Positions 40,089-48,993 of a DNA stretch of 64,000 nucleotides are shown one piece after another (the first letter of the stretch is position 1; each line of letters opens with the position of its first letter). The notes beneath the pieces were generated by a model, which made no database searches, was not told where the DNA came from, and worked only from the letters and a program-made list of their open reading frames with translations. The stretch lies in the NCBI GenBank assembly GCA_022599775.1, contig JAHZLQ010000007.1, positions 1 through 64,000 on the forward strand, read 5' to 3'. This DNA is from Gammaproteobacteria bacterium. Its GTDB lineage: Bacteria > Pseudomonadota > Gammaproteobacteria > Nevskiales > Nevskiaceae. The translations under genes were made by a program, and so were the position numbers.

Positions 40089-42470
40089 ATGGCCGACTAT
40101 TTCACCAGCGATCATTTCAAGCTGCTCAACAAGTGGAAGGGTCAGAAGCATGACTCTTCCAACCCAGAGCAGGTGCGCGCCTATAGCGATCTCAAGGAAG
40201 CCTATGAGGTGACTGCGGCGTGGGCGCGCGAAGTCCAGAAGAGGCATTTTCCTCAAGGTACGATCGACGTCCGTAAGCGACCGACCAATCAAGGCAACAA
40301 CTTCGCCAGCTATAACTGGGCAAAGATTTATCCGTCTGCGGACGCCCCCAAAGAACTCGCATACACGGTTGGAATCAGCGCAGACGACGGCTTCGTGGTC
40401 AAGATCGACACAGTCGGCCTGGATGAGGGCAATGCGGTTCGCAAGGCGTATCTGAAACTCCGCGGCGCTTACGACAATACTTCGCCGTTCGTCGCCAAAC
40501 TTCCCGCAGCGGAAGGCTTGAACAAGCCATTCGCGGAACTGGTCGGCTGGAGTGTTGAGGCCATTCGGGGATTTCAGCTTCGTTACCCAGAGGTCGTCGC
40601 GAAGTTGGGCATTGGGCAGGCCCTTAGCGATGAAGACGTGCTGAAGCACTTTGATGGGAAACCCGCATTCCAGATATTCCGCGCTTCCTGGTCCCCGGAC
40701 GAAAAGGCTCTGTTCTGCCGTCTTGCCCGATCAGTGCATGGCGCCGGCCTCGACTGGTGGCACGCCACAAAGGGTGTGCAAGTACGATTCGGCCGCAAAA
40801 GCCCAGGTAGAGAACGTGCGGAAGGGGTTCTGGGCATCGTCAGAGGCACGCGGACCCGCACACTTTCGTCGACTCGTGATGTGGGGACCTTGAAGAAGTT
40901 GCACCGAGTGCCACTGACCAGTGACCTCGTTGCGAGCCTTGAGACGGCGTTGGCCTCCGCCGGGGAGGCGTTGGACGAATGGTTGCCGCTGGAAAACGAG
41001 AGAGCTGGCCTCTGGCCGGATGAGCTGCGAGACGACCCTCAGGAATCGGGAGAAGACACGGATGATGAATCGCTGCCCGCGGATTCCATCGTGAGGCCTC
41101 CCTTTAACCGCATCTACTACGGTCCTCCCGGCACTGGGAAGACCTACGAGGTCGGCAAAGTCCTGAAGCGCGACTACGAACAGCCGATGAATCAGGTCAG
41201 TCAGGAGGAGTGGCGCAATCAACTCATTGCGGATCGCGTCGCCACTCTGACCTGGTGGGAGGGTGCCGCTGCGGCACTTTATGACCTTGGAGGCAAGGCC
41301 AAGGTTGGAAAGCTGTTCGATCATCCATTCATTCGTGCGATTGCCGAATCGAAAGGACGCACGCAAAACGTGACGCAGACCTTGTGGGGAACGCTGCAGC
41401 ATCACACGGTGGAGGATTCAGAAACCGTGAAAATGAAGCTGCGATTGGGGCCGGCGGTATTCGACAAAACGACGGACTCGGTATGGACGTTCGCAGGGGA
41501 TTGGCAGGAGACATGCTCAGACCTCATCTCACTTGTAAAGGAGTATCAGGCCGGGCCCCAGGCAGTTGGCCGCGTCCAGCGGCATAGCTTTGTGACGTTC
41601 CACCAGTCCTATGGCTATGAAGAATTCGTGGAAGGACTGCGTCCGGTTCTGGACACGGACTCTGAATCTGCCGAGGTTCGGTATGAAATCCGCTCTGGCG
41701 TATTCAAGGATCTTTGCCGTAGAGCTCGCCTCGCCCCTGACCAGCGCTTTGCGATGGTTATCGATGAGATCAATCGCGGCAACATCAGCAAGATCTTCGG
41801 CGAGCTGATTACGTTGATTGAGCCCGATAAGCGCGACGGGGCTGAGAACATGGTGTCGGTGACGCTGCCGTATTCGGGCGATTCCTTCTCGGTTCCTTCC
41901 AACGTCGACATCATCGGCACGATGAACACTGCAGATCGATCCCTTGCACTGCTGGACACTGCACTTCGCCGCCGTTTCGACTTCGTAGGCGTTATGCCCG
42001 ACGCGCGCGACGAAGCAGGTTCTCCTCTATTTGGCTTGCAGGTAACGTCCGGCGCTCAGCTTGTCCACGTGCCCCGGATCTTGGCGGCCATTAATCAGCG
42101 GATCGAGGCGCTATACGATCGGGACCACTGCATCGGGCACGCGTACTTCACAGCCCTGGCGCAAGTGCCTGACGGCGAAGAGCGATTAGTCGCGTTGTCG
42201 CAGGTGTTCAGCAACCGCATCGTGCCTTTGCTTGAAGAGTATTTCTTCGAAGACTGGCAAAAGATTCGGCTCGTCTTGGCAGACAACCAGAAACCCGAAG
42301 CCGCGTGCTTCGTGATTGAAAGCCAGGATCATGAGGATGACTTGGCTCGCTTGTTCGGCAACGATCATGGCCTAGATACTTACACCACAAAACGGCGATA
42401 TGCGGTGCAGGAAGCTGCGTTCTCCCGTCCGGATGCCTACATCGGCATCTACCAAACGCTGTCGGGTTGA
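40089..42470 (+). CDS. mcrB: McrB-type AAA+ GTPase of a modification-dependent restriction system
   Basis: AAA+ motor that with McrC cuts modified DNA. Walker A YYGPPGTGKTYE (about 342-353), Walker B region FAMVIDEINRG (about 554), and sensor TMNTADRSLALLD with LRRRF, the McrB signature. The 793-residue protein has a roughly 330-residue N-terminal region that should determine which modification is recognised; I do not recognise its fold, and it is not an obvious EVE/YTH or DUF3578 domain. ATG at 40089, 5 bp after the YgjP-like stop, so it may be part of the same operon as the type I system. Confidence 0.88.
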   Translation: MADYFTSDHFKLLNKWKGQKHDSSNPEQVRAYSDLKEAYEVTAAWAREVQKRHFPQGTIDVRKRPTNQGNNFASYNWAKIYPSADAPKELAYTVGISADDGFVVKIDTVGLDEGNAVRKAYLKLRGAYDNTSPFVAKLPAAEGLNKPFAELVGWSVEAIRGFQLRYPEVVAKLGIGQALSDEDVLKHFDGKPAFQIFRASWSPDEKALFCRLARSVHGAGLDWWHATKGVQVRFGRKSPGRERAEGVLGIVRGTRTRTLSSTRDVGTLKKLHRVPLTSDLVASLETALASAGEALDEWLPLENERAGLWPDELRDDPQESGEDTDDESLPADSIVRPPFNRIYYGPPGTGKTYEVGKVLKRDYEQPMNQVSQEEWRNQLIADRVATLTWWEGAAAALYDLGGKAKVGKLFDHPFIRAIAESKGRTQNVTQTLWGTLQHHTVEDSETVKMKLRLGPAVFDKTTDSVWTFAGDWQETCSDLISLVKEYQAGPQAVGRVQRHSFVTFHQSYGYEEFVEGLRPVLDTDSESAEVRYEIRSGVFKDLCRRARLAPDQRFAMVIDEINRGNISKIFGELITLIEPDKRDGAENMVSVTLPYSGDSFSVPSNVDIIGTMNTADRSLALLDTALRRRFDFVGVMPDARDEAGSPLFGLQVTSGAQLVHVPRILAAINQRIEALYDRDHCIGHAYFTALAQVPDGEERLVALSQVFSNRIVPLLEEYFFEDWQKIRLVLADNQKPEAACFVIESQDHEDDLARLFGNDHGLDTYTTKRRYAVQEAAFSRPDAYIGIYQTLSG

Positions 42471-42485
42471 TCGTTGCCTGAGCGT

Positions 42486-43850
42486 ATGAACGGCATCACG
42501 ATCTACGAGTTCGACGCTGTGGTCGCGGCGACGGCTGGAAATTCGGATTTCGAAGGTGTGTTTTCTATCCCGCCTCATGTCTTTCGATGGTTAGAAGGCC
42601 AGTGCCTGCGCGCCTCTGACGTCGGTGATACTGCTTGGATACGTCTGACCCAACGCCGCGGTCGGCGCGCGCTCCAGGTCACCAGTTTCGTCGGCGTTGT
42701 TCGCGCCCCAGACGGATATCAGATCGAGATTTTGCCCAAAGTCGGCAAGGCGATCGGCGGGAGTGTCAGGGAGGCACGCAAGCTACTCATTGAAATGCTC
42801 TGCTGCCTGGAAGGCTTCCGCCATATCGAGACAGGTAGTGCGAAGCTCTCGGCAGCACGTATGCCTTTGCTCGAGATCTTCGTCAGAGAATTTCTTCGAA
42901 CGGTACAGCACGTCGTCAAGCGGGGCCTTCGCAGTGACTACAGCGGTCGTCGAGGCAATCTGCTCGCGCTACGGGGGAAACTGCTGATCGCGCCGCACCT
43001 CCGCCAGAATCTCTACAGGGCCGAGCGCTTCTTTACCGAGCACGACGACTTTTCAATCGACCGGCCGGAAAATCGGCTCCTGCACGCCGCGCTTCACCGG
43101 ACATTACAGCTGTCGACCTCCCAAGCCAGCCAGCAGCTCGCACGTGAGCTGGGGTTCGTGTTTGCCGATGTCCCTGTATCCGAGCAACCCCGAGTCGATT
43201 TTCAACGGATTCGACTTGATCGAGGGATGGGGTACTACGACGACGCGCTGGCATGGGCCAGACTAATCCTGAATGAGGAATCCCCATTGACGGGGAATGG
43301 CGGGCACAGCGCTCCGTCGCTCTTGTTTCCGATGGAGGCGGTATTTGAGGCTTTCGTTGCGATGCATCTAGCACGACAAATAGAGCGGCCTTCAATACTT
43401 AAAGCGCAGGCCCGCAGCCAACACCTGGTTTTGCATCGGGATCAGCGCTGGTTCCGGCTAAAGCCAGACCTGCTCATTCGCAATGCCGGGCATGATCTCT
43501 TGGTTCTTGATACCAAGTGGAAGTTGCTCGATGAGCTGAAATCCAATGGCACCGAAAAATACGGCCTCGCGCAAGGAGATTTCTACCAGTTGCAGGCCTA
43601 CGGACAGAGTTACCTAAGCGGCAAGGGGGACGTGATCCTGATCTACCCGAAGACCGCGTCCTTCCAGTTCCCGCTGCCCGTGTTCGAGTTTCCCAAGTCA
43701 GCGGGTCTCAGGCTATGGGTCCTGCCGTTCTGCCTCGAAACTCGTCGGCTCTCCGTCCCTCTGCGCGAGCCGTTTGCATCGATGTTTCGCTCCAAGGGCG
43801 CCAGTGCGATCAATGCGTCCGTACCTGTAGCGGCGGGGAGCATTCCCTGA
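42486..43850 (+). CDS. mcrC: McrC endonuclease subunit
   Basis: Nuclease partner of McrB, 454 residues. The C-terminal PD-(D/E)xK core is WFRLKPDLLIRN (about 322-333) followed by VLDTKWK (about 339), with the Gln-rich YQLQAYGQSYL helix behind it. The N-terminus FVGVVRAPDGYQIEILPKVG is the McrC hallmark. The ATG at 42486 is 15 bp after mcrB. It is the last gene of the defence operon, and the following 178 bp hold no gene. Confidence 0.9.
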   Translation: MNGITIYEFDAVVAATAGNSDFEGVFSIPPHVFRWLEGQCLRASDVGDTAWIRLTQRRGRRALQVTSFVGVVRAPDGYQIEILPKVGKAIGGSVREARKLLIEMLCCLEGFRHIETGSAKLSAARMPLLEIFVREFLRTVQHVVKRGLRSDYSGRRGNLLALRGKLLIAPHLRQNLYRAERFFTEHDDFSIDRPENRLLHAALHRTLQLSTSQASQQLARELGFVFADVPVSEQPRVDFQRIRLDRGMGYYDDALAWARLILNEESPLTGNGGHSAPSLLFPMEAVFEAFVAMHLARQIERPSILKAQARSQHLVLHRDQRWFRLKPDLLIRNAGHDLLVLDTKWKLLDELKSNGTEKYGLAQGDFYQLQAYGQSYLSGKGDVILIYPKTASFQFPLPVFEFPKSAGLRLWVLPFCLETRRLSVPLREPFASMFRSKGASAINASVPVAAGSIP

Positions 43851-44028
43851 TTCGCACGCACAGCTCTGCAGTTCCATGCGCTAACGCAGGCAAGCTGGGC
43901 CGATGGGTTTCGAGGCGAGCGGTTTATCCGCGCGGACCGCGCGACTCTATTTCGGGCGCCGTCGGCCGGTCCCTCGGTGCGGTGTAAGGGATTGATCTTC
44001 TTGCCGTCCCTTTCGCGAGCCAATTTGC

Positions 44029-44625
44029 TCAATGACGCAGGGATTTAGCAATGTCGGTCCTAATTGACGGCTGACAGGCTTCCATTTTGCGCGAAAACGC
44101 CTGCAGGAAGTCCATCTGATCGGCCAGGATGCGGCGGTTCGACAGGATCAGGTATTCGGCGAGGTTCGGGATGTACGGCACCGCCAACAGTTTCATGTTG
44201 GCTTCCTCGGGGGTGCGGTCGTCCTTGCGCTGGTTGCAGTGGCGGCAGGCGGTGACGCAGTTTTCCCAGACGGTGAGTCCGCCGCGCGACACGGGATGGA
44301 TATGATCGCGCGTGAGTTGCGAGGTGGAATACTGCTTGCCGCAATACAGGCACAGGTTGCGGTCGCGCTGGAACAGCGTGCGATTGGTCAGCAGGGGCAC
44401 GCCGTGTGTGAAGCGCTTGGAACGGTCGGCGACGGCGATGATGGAGCCGATTTCGAATTGCGAACGCTCGCCCGTCGCGGAGTTGAGGCCGCCGCGAATG
44501 ACAAAACGCTCCTGCCCCGTCTCCCAACAGACGCGGTGTCGAGCGTAGAGCGTGACCGCCGTTTTCCAGGTGATCCAGGCTACCGGCAGTCCGCCCGTGT
44601 CCAGTTTGAGGATTGACGGGATCAT
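44029..44625 (-). CDS. HNH endonuclease
   Basis: A 198-residue nuclease. The zinc ribbon and HNH core read CLYCGKQ (about 91-97), TRDHIHPVSRGG (about 105-116), NCVTACRHCNQRKDDRTP (about 121-138), with all four Cys and the His residues. The N-terminal 80 residues are a beta-rich segment found in McrA-like HNH proteins of this group. It may be a core-genome gene, as this group is widespread in proteobacteria, or part of the defence region; it is on the opposite strand to mcrC. Start ATG at 44625. Confidence 0.85.
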   Translation of the reverse strand: MIPSILKLDTGGLPVAWITWKTAVTLYARHRVCWETGQERFVIRGGLNSATGERSQFEIGSIIAVADRSKRFTHGVPLLTNRTLFQRDRNLCLYCGKQYSTSQLTRDHIHPVSRGGLTVWENCVTACRHCNQRKDDRTPEEANMKLLAVPYIPNLAEYLILSNRRILADQMDFLQAFSRKMEACQPSIRTDIAKSLRH

Positions 44626-44765
44626 GATTTAAGTCGCCTGATCTCGAATCACTGTATCCGGTTTTCGGGTCAGTGTGTTGACAATCGTTTCGCGGACGGT
44701 GGTGAGCTGCGTCCGGCTTGAATGCAGGCAGTGCTCGACCAGGTGCAATTTTATGGGCAAGAGCC

Positions 44766-44792
44766 AATAATTGTCCGCAAAGTAAAATTATT
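44766..44792. promoter_or_regulatory. AT-rich inverted repeat upstream of the TetR gene
   Basis: AATAATT (44766-44772) and AATTATT (44786-44792) are complementary arms 13 bp apart, in an otherwise GC-rich region about 70 bp before the TetR start. It may be an operator for autoregulation; binding is not shown. Confidence 0.3.
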
Positions 44793-44858
44793 CATGGCGG
44801 TCCCCCGGGGCCCGGCCGAAACATGGGCGCATGCCTGCAACAATCGGGTAAATCTCTG

Positions 44859-45539
44859 ATGTCGAAAGTGGGACCACACAACAAGAAGCCCCAGGGGCGT
44901 CGCCCTGGAAGGCCGCGCCTGCGCGACCAGGCGGCGCCGATCACCGAGATCATCCTCGATCTGGCCTTGCAGGAGTTTGGGCATCACGGATTCGAAGGCA
45001 CCAACATTGCCGATATCGCCGAGCGTGCGGGTGTCGCCAAGCCCTTGGTGCACTATCACTTCGAGACCAAGGAAAAGCTCTGGCAGGCGGCGGTCGGTCA
45101 CGCCATGGAGAAGCTGGCGCGCGAATTCCGCAACCTCAATTTCGAATTGAAGGACCTCGACCCGGTGGCCGCGCTGTCCGTGGTGATCCGCAGATATACC
45201 TACTTCTGCGCGCGCAACTACGCGGCCACCAACATCGTGATTCAGGAGGTCGCCCGTGGCACCGACCGGGCCGCCTGGCTTTCGGAAACCTATCTCAAGC
45301 CGATGTACCTGACTGCGGAGTCGTTCCTGCAGGCGGCGGCTTCTCAGGGCAGTTTGCGCGAAATGAACCCGGCACATTTTCTGTCCATGGTCAGCGGTGC
45401 GATCAATGGCTTCTTCGCGTTTTCCGGCCTGATATCGGAGATGTACGAGTTCGATGCCCTGAGCGAGGAATCGGCGAGCGAACATGCCGAAATGGTCGTC
45501 GATGTGCTGCTCAATGGCCTGCGCGTGAAAACGACCTGA
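44859..45539 (+). CDS. TetR-family regulator
   Basis: A 226-residue TetR protein. An N-terminal basic tail (KKPQGRRPGRPRLRDQ) is followed by the HTH: ILDLALQEFGHHGFEGTNIADIAERAGVAKPLVHYHFETKEKLW in segments. The C-terminal ligand domain begins near residue 85. The ATG at 44859 is chosen; an earlier ATG at 44823 is possible. The gene is followed at once by a promoter, a palindrome and the catabolic genes on the same strand, so it probably represses that operon until an intermediate binds. Confidence 0.85.
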   Translation: MSKVGPHNKKPQGRRPGRPRLRDQAAPITEIILDLALQEFGHHGFEGTNIADIAERAGVAKPLVHYHFETKEKLWQAAVGHAMEKLAREFRNLNFELKDLDPVAALSVVIRRYTYFCARNYAATNIVIQEVARGTDRAAWLSETYLKPMYLTAESFLQAAASQGSLREMNPAHFLSMVSGAINGFFAFSGLISEMYEFDALSEESASEHAEMVVDVLLNGLRVKTT

Positions 45540-45561
45540 ACCGACCGGCCGCGTGCAGCGG

Positions 45562-45590
45562 TTGACAATCCAGAGGGACCAATAAATTAT
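45562..45590 (+). promoter_or_regulatory. sigma-70-like promoter of the catabolic operon
   Basis: TTGACA at 45562-45567, 17-bp spacer, and AATTAT at 45585-45590 as a -10. The palindrome at 45592-45610 begins right after the -10, where a repressor would block transcription. Confidence 0.5.
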
Positions 45591-45591
45591 A

Positions 45592-45610
45592 CCCTGAAGT
45601 CAAATCAGGG
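45592..45610. promoter_or_regulatory. candidate TetR operator
   Basis: CCCTGA (45592-45597) and TCAGGG (45605-45610) are perfect 6-bp arms around a 7-bp centre, placed at the predicted transcription start and just before the ATG at 45617. Size and position suit a TetR operator. Confidence 0.5.
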
Positions 45611-45616
45611 GCAGAC

Positions 45617-47344
45617 ATGAAGCGCACCGGTGCCTGGCTGGCGCGATTCGCGCTGGAGCAGATCGGCGTCCAACACGTCTTCGGAATTCCGGGCGTGCAT
45701 ACGACCGAGTTGTTCGACGAACTCGCATCGTCCTCGTCGATCGTGCCGGTACTGGTCACGCACGAAGGCGGTGCCGCGTTCATGGCGGACGCGGTCAGCC
45801 GCACGACGGATCGTATCGGCACGCTGTTGGTGGTGCCCGGCGCGGGCCTGACGCACGCGGCCAGCGGCATCGCCGAGGCCTATCTCGACGGTGTGCCGAT
45901 GCTGGTGCTGTCCGGCGGCATACACCGCGCCAGCGGGCGCGGCTATCAGTTGCACGATATCGATCAGCAGGCATTGGTCGCCGCCTTCACCAAGGCGCGT
46001 TGGCGGGTCGAATCGCAGCATGAGATCGTGACCACGATCTATCGCGCGTATACCGAGGCGATGAGCGGATGCCCCGGCCCGGTTTATGTGGAACTGCCGG
46101 TCGACGTGCTGATGATGAGCGGCGAGGCTGGCGGGCTGCTCGAATGGCCCGGCCTGCCGGCGCCGATGGCGGCGGCGCCCGAATTGATCGCCGAAGCCTG
46201 CAAGCTGATTGCGTCGGCGCGGCGGCCGGGCCTGTTCGTGGGCTGGGGCGCGCGCGGCGCGCGTCAGCAGTTGATGGCGCTGGCCGACCGCCTCGGCACT
46301 CCGGTGGCCACGACGCTGCAGGGGCTCAGCAGCTTTCCCAGCGACCACCCACTGCACGCGGGTATGAGCTTTGGTCTGGCGGCGGCGCCGGCGGCGCGTC
46401 AGGCGTTCAAGAACTGTGACTGCCTGATCGCGGTCGGCACCCGCTTCGGTGAGATCGGTACCGGCAGCTACAGCGTCGAGGTGCCTGAAAGCCTGATCCA
46501 CATCGATCTCGACGCCGAGGTGTTCTCGCGCAACTATCCGGCCCGCGTGGCGATTCAGGCCGATGCGCGCATGGCGGTTCAGGCTCTGTTGGACGCACTG
46601 GGCGCGCGCGGCATCGCCCGCTCCGCGTTACCGATGCGCAGCCGGATTTCGCGCGACAAGGCCGCCTATCTGCACGACTGGCGCAAAAGCGGCGACGCGC
46701 AGCGCGTCAATCCGGCGCGTCTGTTCCACAGTGTCGACGCCTTCTGGGCCAAGGACGCGGTGGTGGTTGCCGACGACGGCAACCACACCTTCCTGACCGC
46801 CGAGCTGCTGCCGATGCCACAGGGGCGGCACTTCATCTCGCCCACGGACTTCAACTGCATGGGTTACGCGGTGCCGGCCGCGATCGGTGCCAAGCTCGCC
46901 AACCCGGCGCGAGAGGTGCTGGCGGTGGTCGGCGACGGTGCTTTCCTGATGACGGGAAACGAGTTGCTGACGGCCGCAGCGCAGCAGCTGGGCGTGATCG
47001 TGCTGGTGTTCAGCGACGGCGAGCTGGCGCAGATCGCGCAGGCGCAGACACTGCCTTACAAGCGCAAGACCTGCACTGTGCTCAATCCGCTGGACCTGGC
47101 CGCGGCGGCACGCGCCACCGGCTGTGAATTCCTGGCGATGGACAGTGATCGTGACATCGAGCCGGTGCTGATCGAAGCCCGACGCCTGGCGGCGTCGCGG
47201 CGGCCGGTGCTGGTCGATGTGCGTATCGACTATTCGCGCCGCACCGCATTCACCCAGGGCATCGTTTCGGCCAATATCAAACGCATGCCCACCCCGGACA
47301 AGCTGCGCATGGCGATGCGCGCGGTTTCGCGCCGGGTGACCTGA
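45617..47344 (+). CDS. thiamine-diphosphate-dependent enzyme, acetolactate-synthase-like
   Basis: A 575-residue TPP enzyme with the three-domain order of the acetohydroxyacid synthase/benzoylformate decarboxylase superfamily. The activating Glu is in VTHEGGAAFM (Glu49). The middle domain has a modest FAD/ADP-fold. The TPP-Mg motif is VGDGAFLMTGNEL (near 439) and ends in a DGELAQIAQAQ segment instead of the usual N. It could be a decarboxylase, a carboligase or a hydrolase of a cyclic dione; the substrate is not known. First gene of the TetR-linked operon, 12 bp before the VOC gene. Confidence 0.85.
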   Translation: MKRTGAWLARFALEQIGVQHVFGIPGVHTTELFDELASSSSIVPVLVTHEGGAAFMADAVSRTTDRIGTLLVVPGAGLTHAASGIAEAYLDGVPMLVLSGGIHRASGRGYQLHDIDQQALVAAFTKARWRVESQHEIVTTIYRAYTEAMSGCPGPVYVELPVDVLMMSGEAGGLLEWPGLPAPMAAAPELIAEACKLIASARRPGLFVGWGARGARQQLMALADRLGTPVATTLQGLSSFPSDHPLHAGMSFGLAAAPAARQAFKNCDCLIAVGTRFGEIGTGSYSVEVPESLIHIDLDAEVFSRNYPARVAIQADARMAVQALLDALGARGIARSALPMRSRISRDKAAYLHDWRKSGDAQRVNPARLFHSVDAFWAKDAVVVADDGNHTFLTAELLPMPQGRHFISPTDFNCMGYAVPAAIGAKLANPAREVLAVVGDGAFLMTGNELLTAAAQQLGVIVLVFSDGELAQIAQAQTLPYKRKTCTVLNPLDLAAAARATGCEFLAMDSDRDIEPVLIEARRLAASRRPVLVDVRIDYSRRTAFTQGIVSANIKRMPTPDKLRMAMRAVSRRVT

Positions 47345-47356
47345 GGAGTCGATTTC

Positions 47357-48013
47357 ATGGGCAAGGAAACGATACGCGCGATCGATCTCGAACGGCTGGG
47401 CCGGGTCGACAATCCCGGCGCGCCGAAGTATCTCGCGCACTACGTGCTCAAGTCCGCGCAGCGGCACAAGCTGGTGCCCTGGTATCGGGCTGCGCTCGGC
47501 ATGGAACTGGTGTTCGAGAACAAGCAGCTCAGCTTCATGACCTATGACGGCGAGCATCACCGGTTGGCGATCATCAGTCTGCCACGCGCGGCGCGGCCGA
47601 TGATCGCGATCGCGCGACGCTACCGGAAGTTCTACGGGCTCGACCACATCGCCTACAACTTCGGCTCGCTACCGGAGCTGCTCGAAAAATGGCGAAGCCT
47701 GTCGGAGCAGGGCATCGAGCCGGTGTGGTGCATCAACCACGGCCCCACCACATCGATCTACTACGAGGACCCGGACGGCAACCGCCTGGAATTCCAGAGC
47801 GACAATTTCGACACGCGCGAGCAGCTTCAGGATTTCGCGCTAAGCATGGAGTTCGACAAGAACCCGATCGGCGTGAACTTCGATCCCGCGGTTCTGCTGG
47901 CCAAGCTCGAGGCCGGCGTGCCGGTGGCGGAGCTGCGCAAGCGCGGCTCCGGTACGCCCAAGGGCAAGAAGCCGGTCGGTGGCTATCGCGCCATCAACTG
48001 GCGCACTCTTTAA
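47357..48013 (+). CDS. VOC-superfamily dioxygenase
   Basis: A 218-residue vicinal-oxygen-chelate protein with two beta-alpha-beta-beta-beta modules. The likely metal ligands are His in LAHYVLKS (near 28), His in LDHIAYNF (near 96) and Glu in NRLEFQS (near 138), i.e. the H-H-E triad of extradiol dioxygenases/glyoxalase-like enzymes is complete. The C-terminal 60 residues (FDPAVLLAKLEAGVPVAELRKRG) form an extension shared with the second VOC protein of this cluster. It is likely to open an aromatic ring or a related 1,2-dioxygenated substrate. Confidence 0.75.
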   Translation: MGKETIRAIDLERLGRVDNPGAPKYLAHYVLKSAQRHKLVPWYRAALGMELVFENKQLSFMTYDGEHHRLAIISLPRAARPMIAIARRYRKFYGLDHIAYNFGSLPELLEKWRSLSEQGIEPVWCINHGPTTSIYYEDPDGNRLEFQSDNFDTREQLQDFALSMEFDKNPIGVNFDPAVLLAKLEAGVPVAELRKRGSGTPKGKKPVGGYRAINWRTL

Positions 48014-48024
48014 AGGAGTCTCGA

Positions 48025-48993
48025 ATGAAGCTCGCGAGTTTTCAGCGTGACGCTGAGGTGCGTCTCGGTGCGCTCAACGGTGACGGCAGCAAGATCATCG
48101 ACCTCGCCGCCGCGGCAGGTCGAAAATCGGCCCCGTTCGCCAGCATGCTCACATTGATCCAGGCGGGCGAGGCCGGTCTGGAGCAGGCACGCCAGACGCT
48201 GGCCCAAGCTGAAGACAGCGCGGCGGACGGCGTTGTGTTGCCCTTGGATGGATTGCGGCTCGTCGCGCCGCTGACGCCGCCTCGCATGCTGTGCTTCTCG
48301 GTCTACGATCGCCACGTCAAGCAGGCTTTCGAATCGGCGATCACCCTGCGCGCCGGCAAAACCGTGGGCGCACTCGCCAAGCGCATGAATCTGGTGCGCC
48401 TGCCCAAGAGCTTCTACGCCAAGCCGCTGTACTACAAAGGCAACAACCTCTCGGTGATCGGTCACGACGAGGACGTGATCTGGCCGCGCTGGACCGAGAT
48501 GATGGACTACGAGCTGGAACTCGGCGTGGTGCTCGGCAAGGCCGGCAAGAACATCGACGAGAACGACGCGATGGCCTACGTGTTCGGCTACACCTGCTTC
48601 AACGATTTCTCGGCGCGCGATGTGATGATGCGCGAGATTCCGCGCGGCGTCGGGCCGATCAAGGGCAAGGACTTCGACACCGGCAACGCGATGGGGCCGT
48701 GGATCGTTACCGCTGATGAAATCCCGGACCCCTACGATCTGCGCATGCAGGTGCGGGTCAATGGCGAGCTGCGCGGCGAATCCTCGACCTCGCTGATGAG
48801 CCATCCGATCTCCAAGATGATCGCCGTGGCCTCGGATGAAGAACGAGTCGTGCCGGGTGAATTCTTCGGCACCGGCGCCGCCCCGGACGGCTGCGGCATC
48901 GAATCGCTGCGCTTCCTGGCACCGGGCGATCTCGTGGAAATCGAGATCGACGGAATCGGCATCCTGCGCAACCGCGTGGTCCGCGCCTCGTGA
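48025..48993 (+). CDS. fumarylacetoacetate hydrolase family protein
   Basis: A 322-residue FAH-family enzyme, the group that cleaves or isomerises ring-fission products. Metal ligands: E in DYELELGVVLGKAG (two Glu, near 160) and D in FNDFSARDVMMRE (near 195). KGKDFDTGNAMGPWIVTADE is the second family motif. Translated from ATG at 48025 (SD AAAGGAGTC). Its TGA overlaps the next start by one base, showing coupling. Substrate unknown. The position after the dioxygenase fits a ring-cleavage product hydrolase. Confidence 0.88.
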   Translation: MKLASFQRDAEVRLGALNGDGSKIIDLAAAAGRKSAPFASMLTLIQAGEAGLEQARQTLAQAEDSAADGVVLPLDGLRLVAPLTPPRMLCFSVYDRHVKQAFESAITLRAGKTVGALAKRMNLVRLPKSFYAKPLYYKGNNLSVIGHDEDVIWPRWTEMMDYELELGVVLGKAGKNIDENDAMAYVFGYTCFNDFSARDVMMREIPRGVGPIKGKDFDTGNAMGPWIVTADEIPDPYDLRMQVRVNGELRGESSTSLMSHPISKMIAVASDEERVVPGEFFGTGAAPDGCGIESLRFLAPGDLVEIEIDGIGILRNRVVRAS

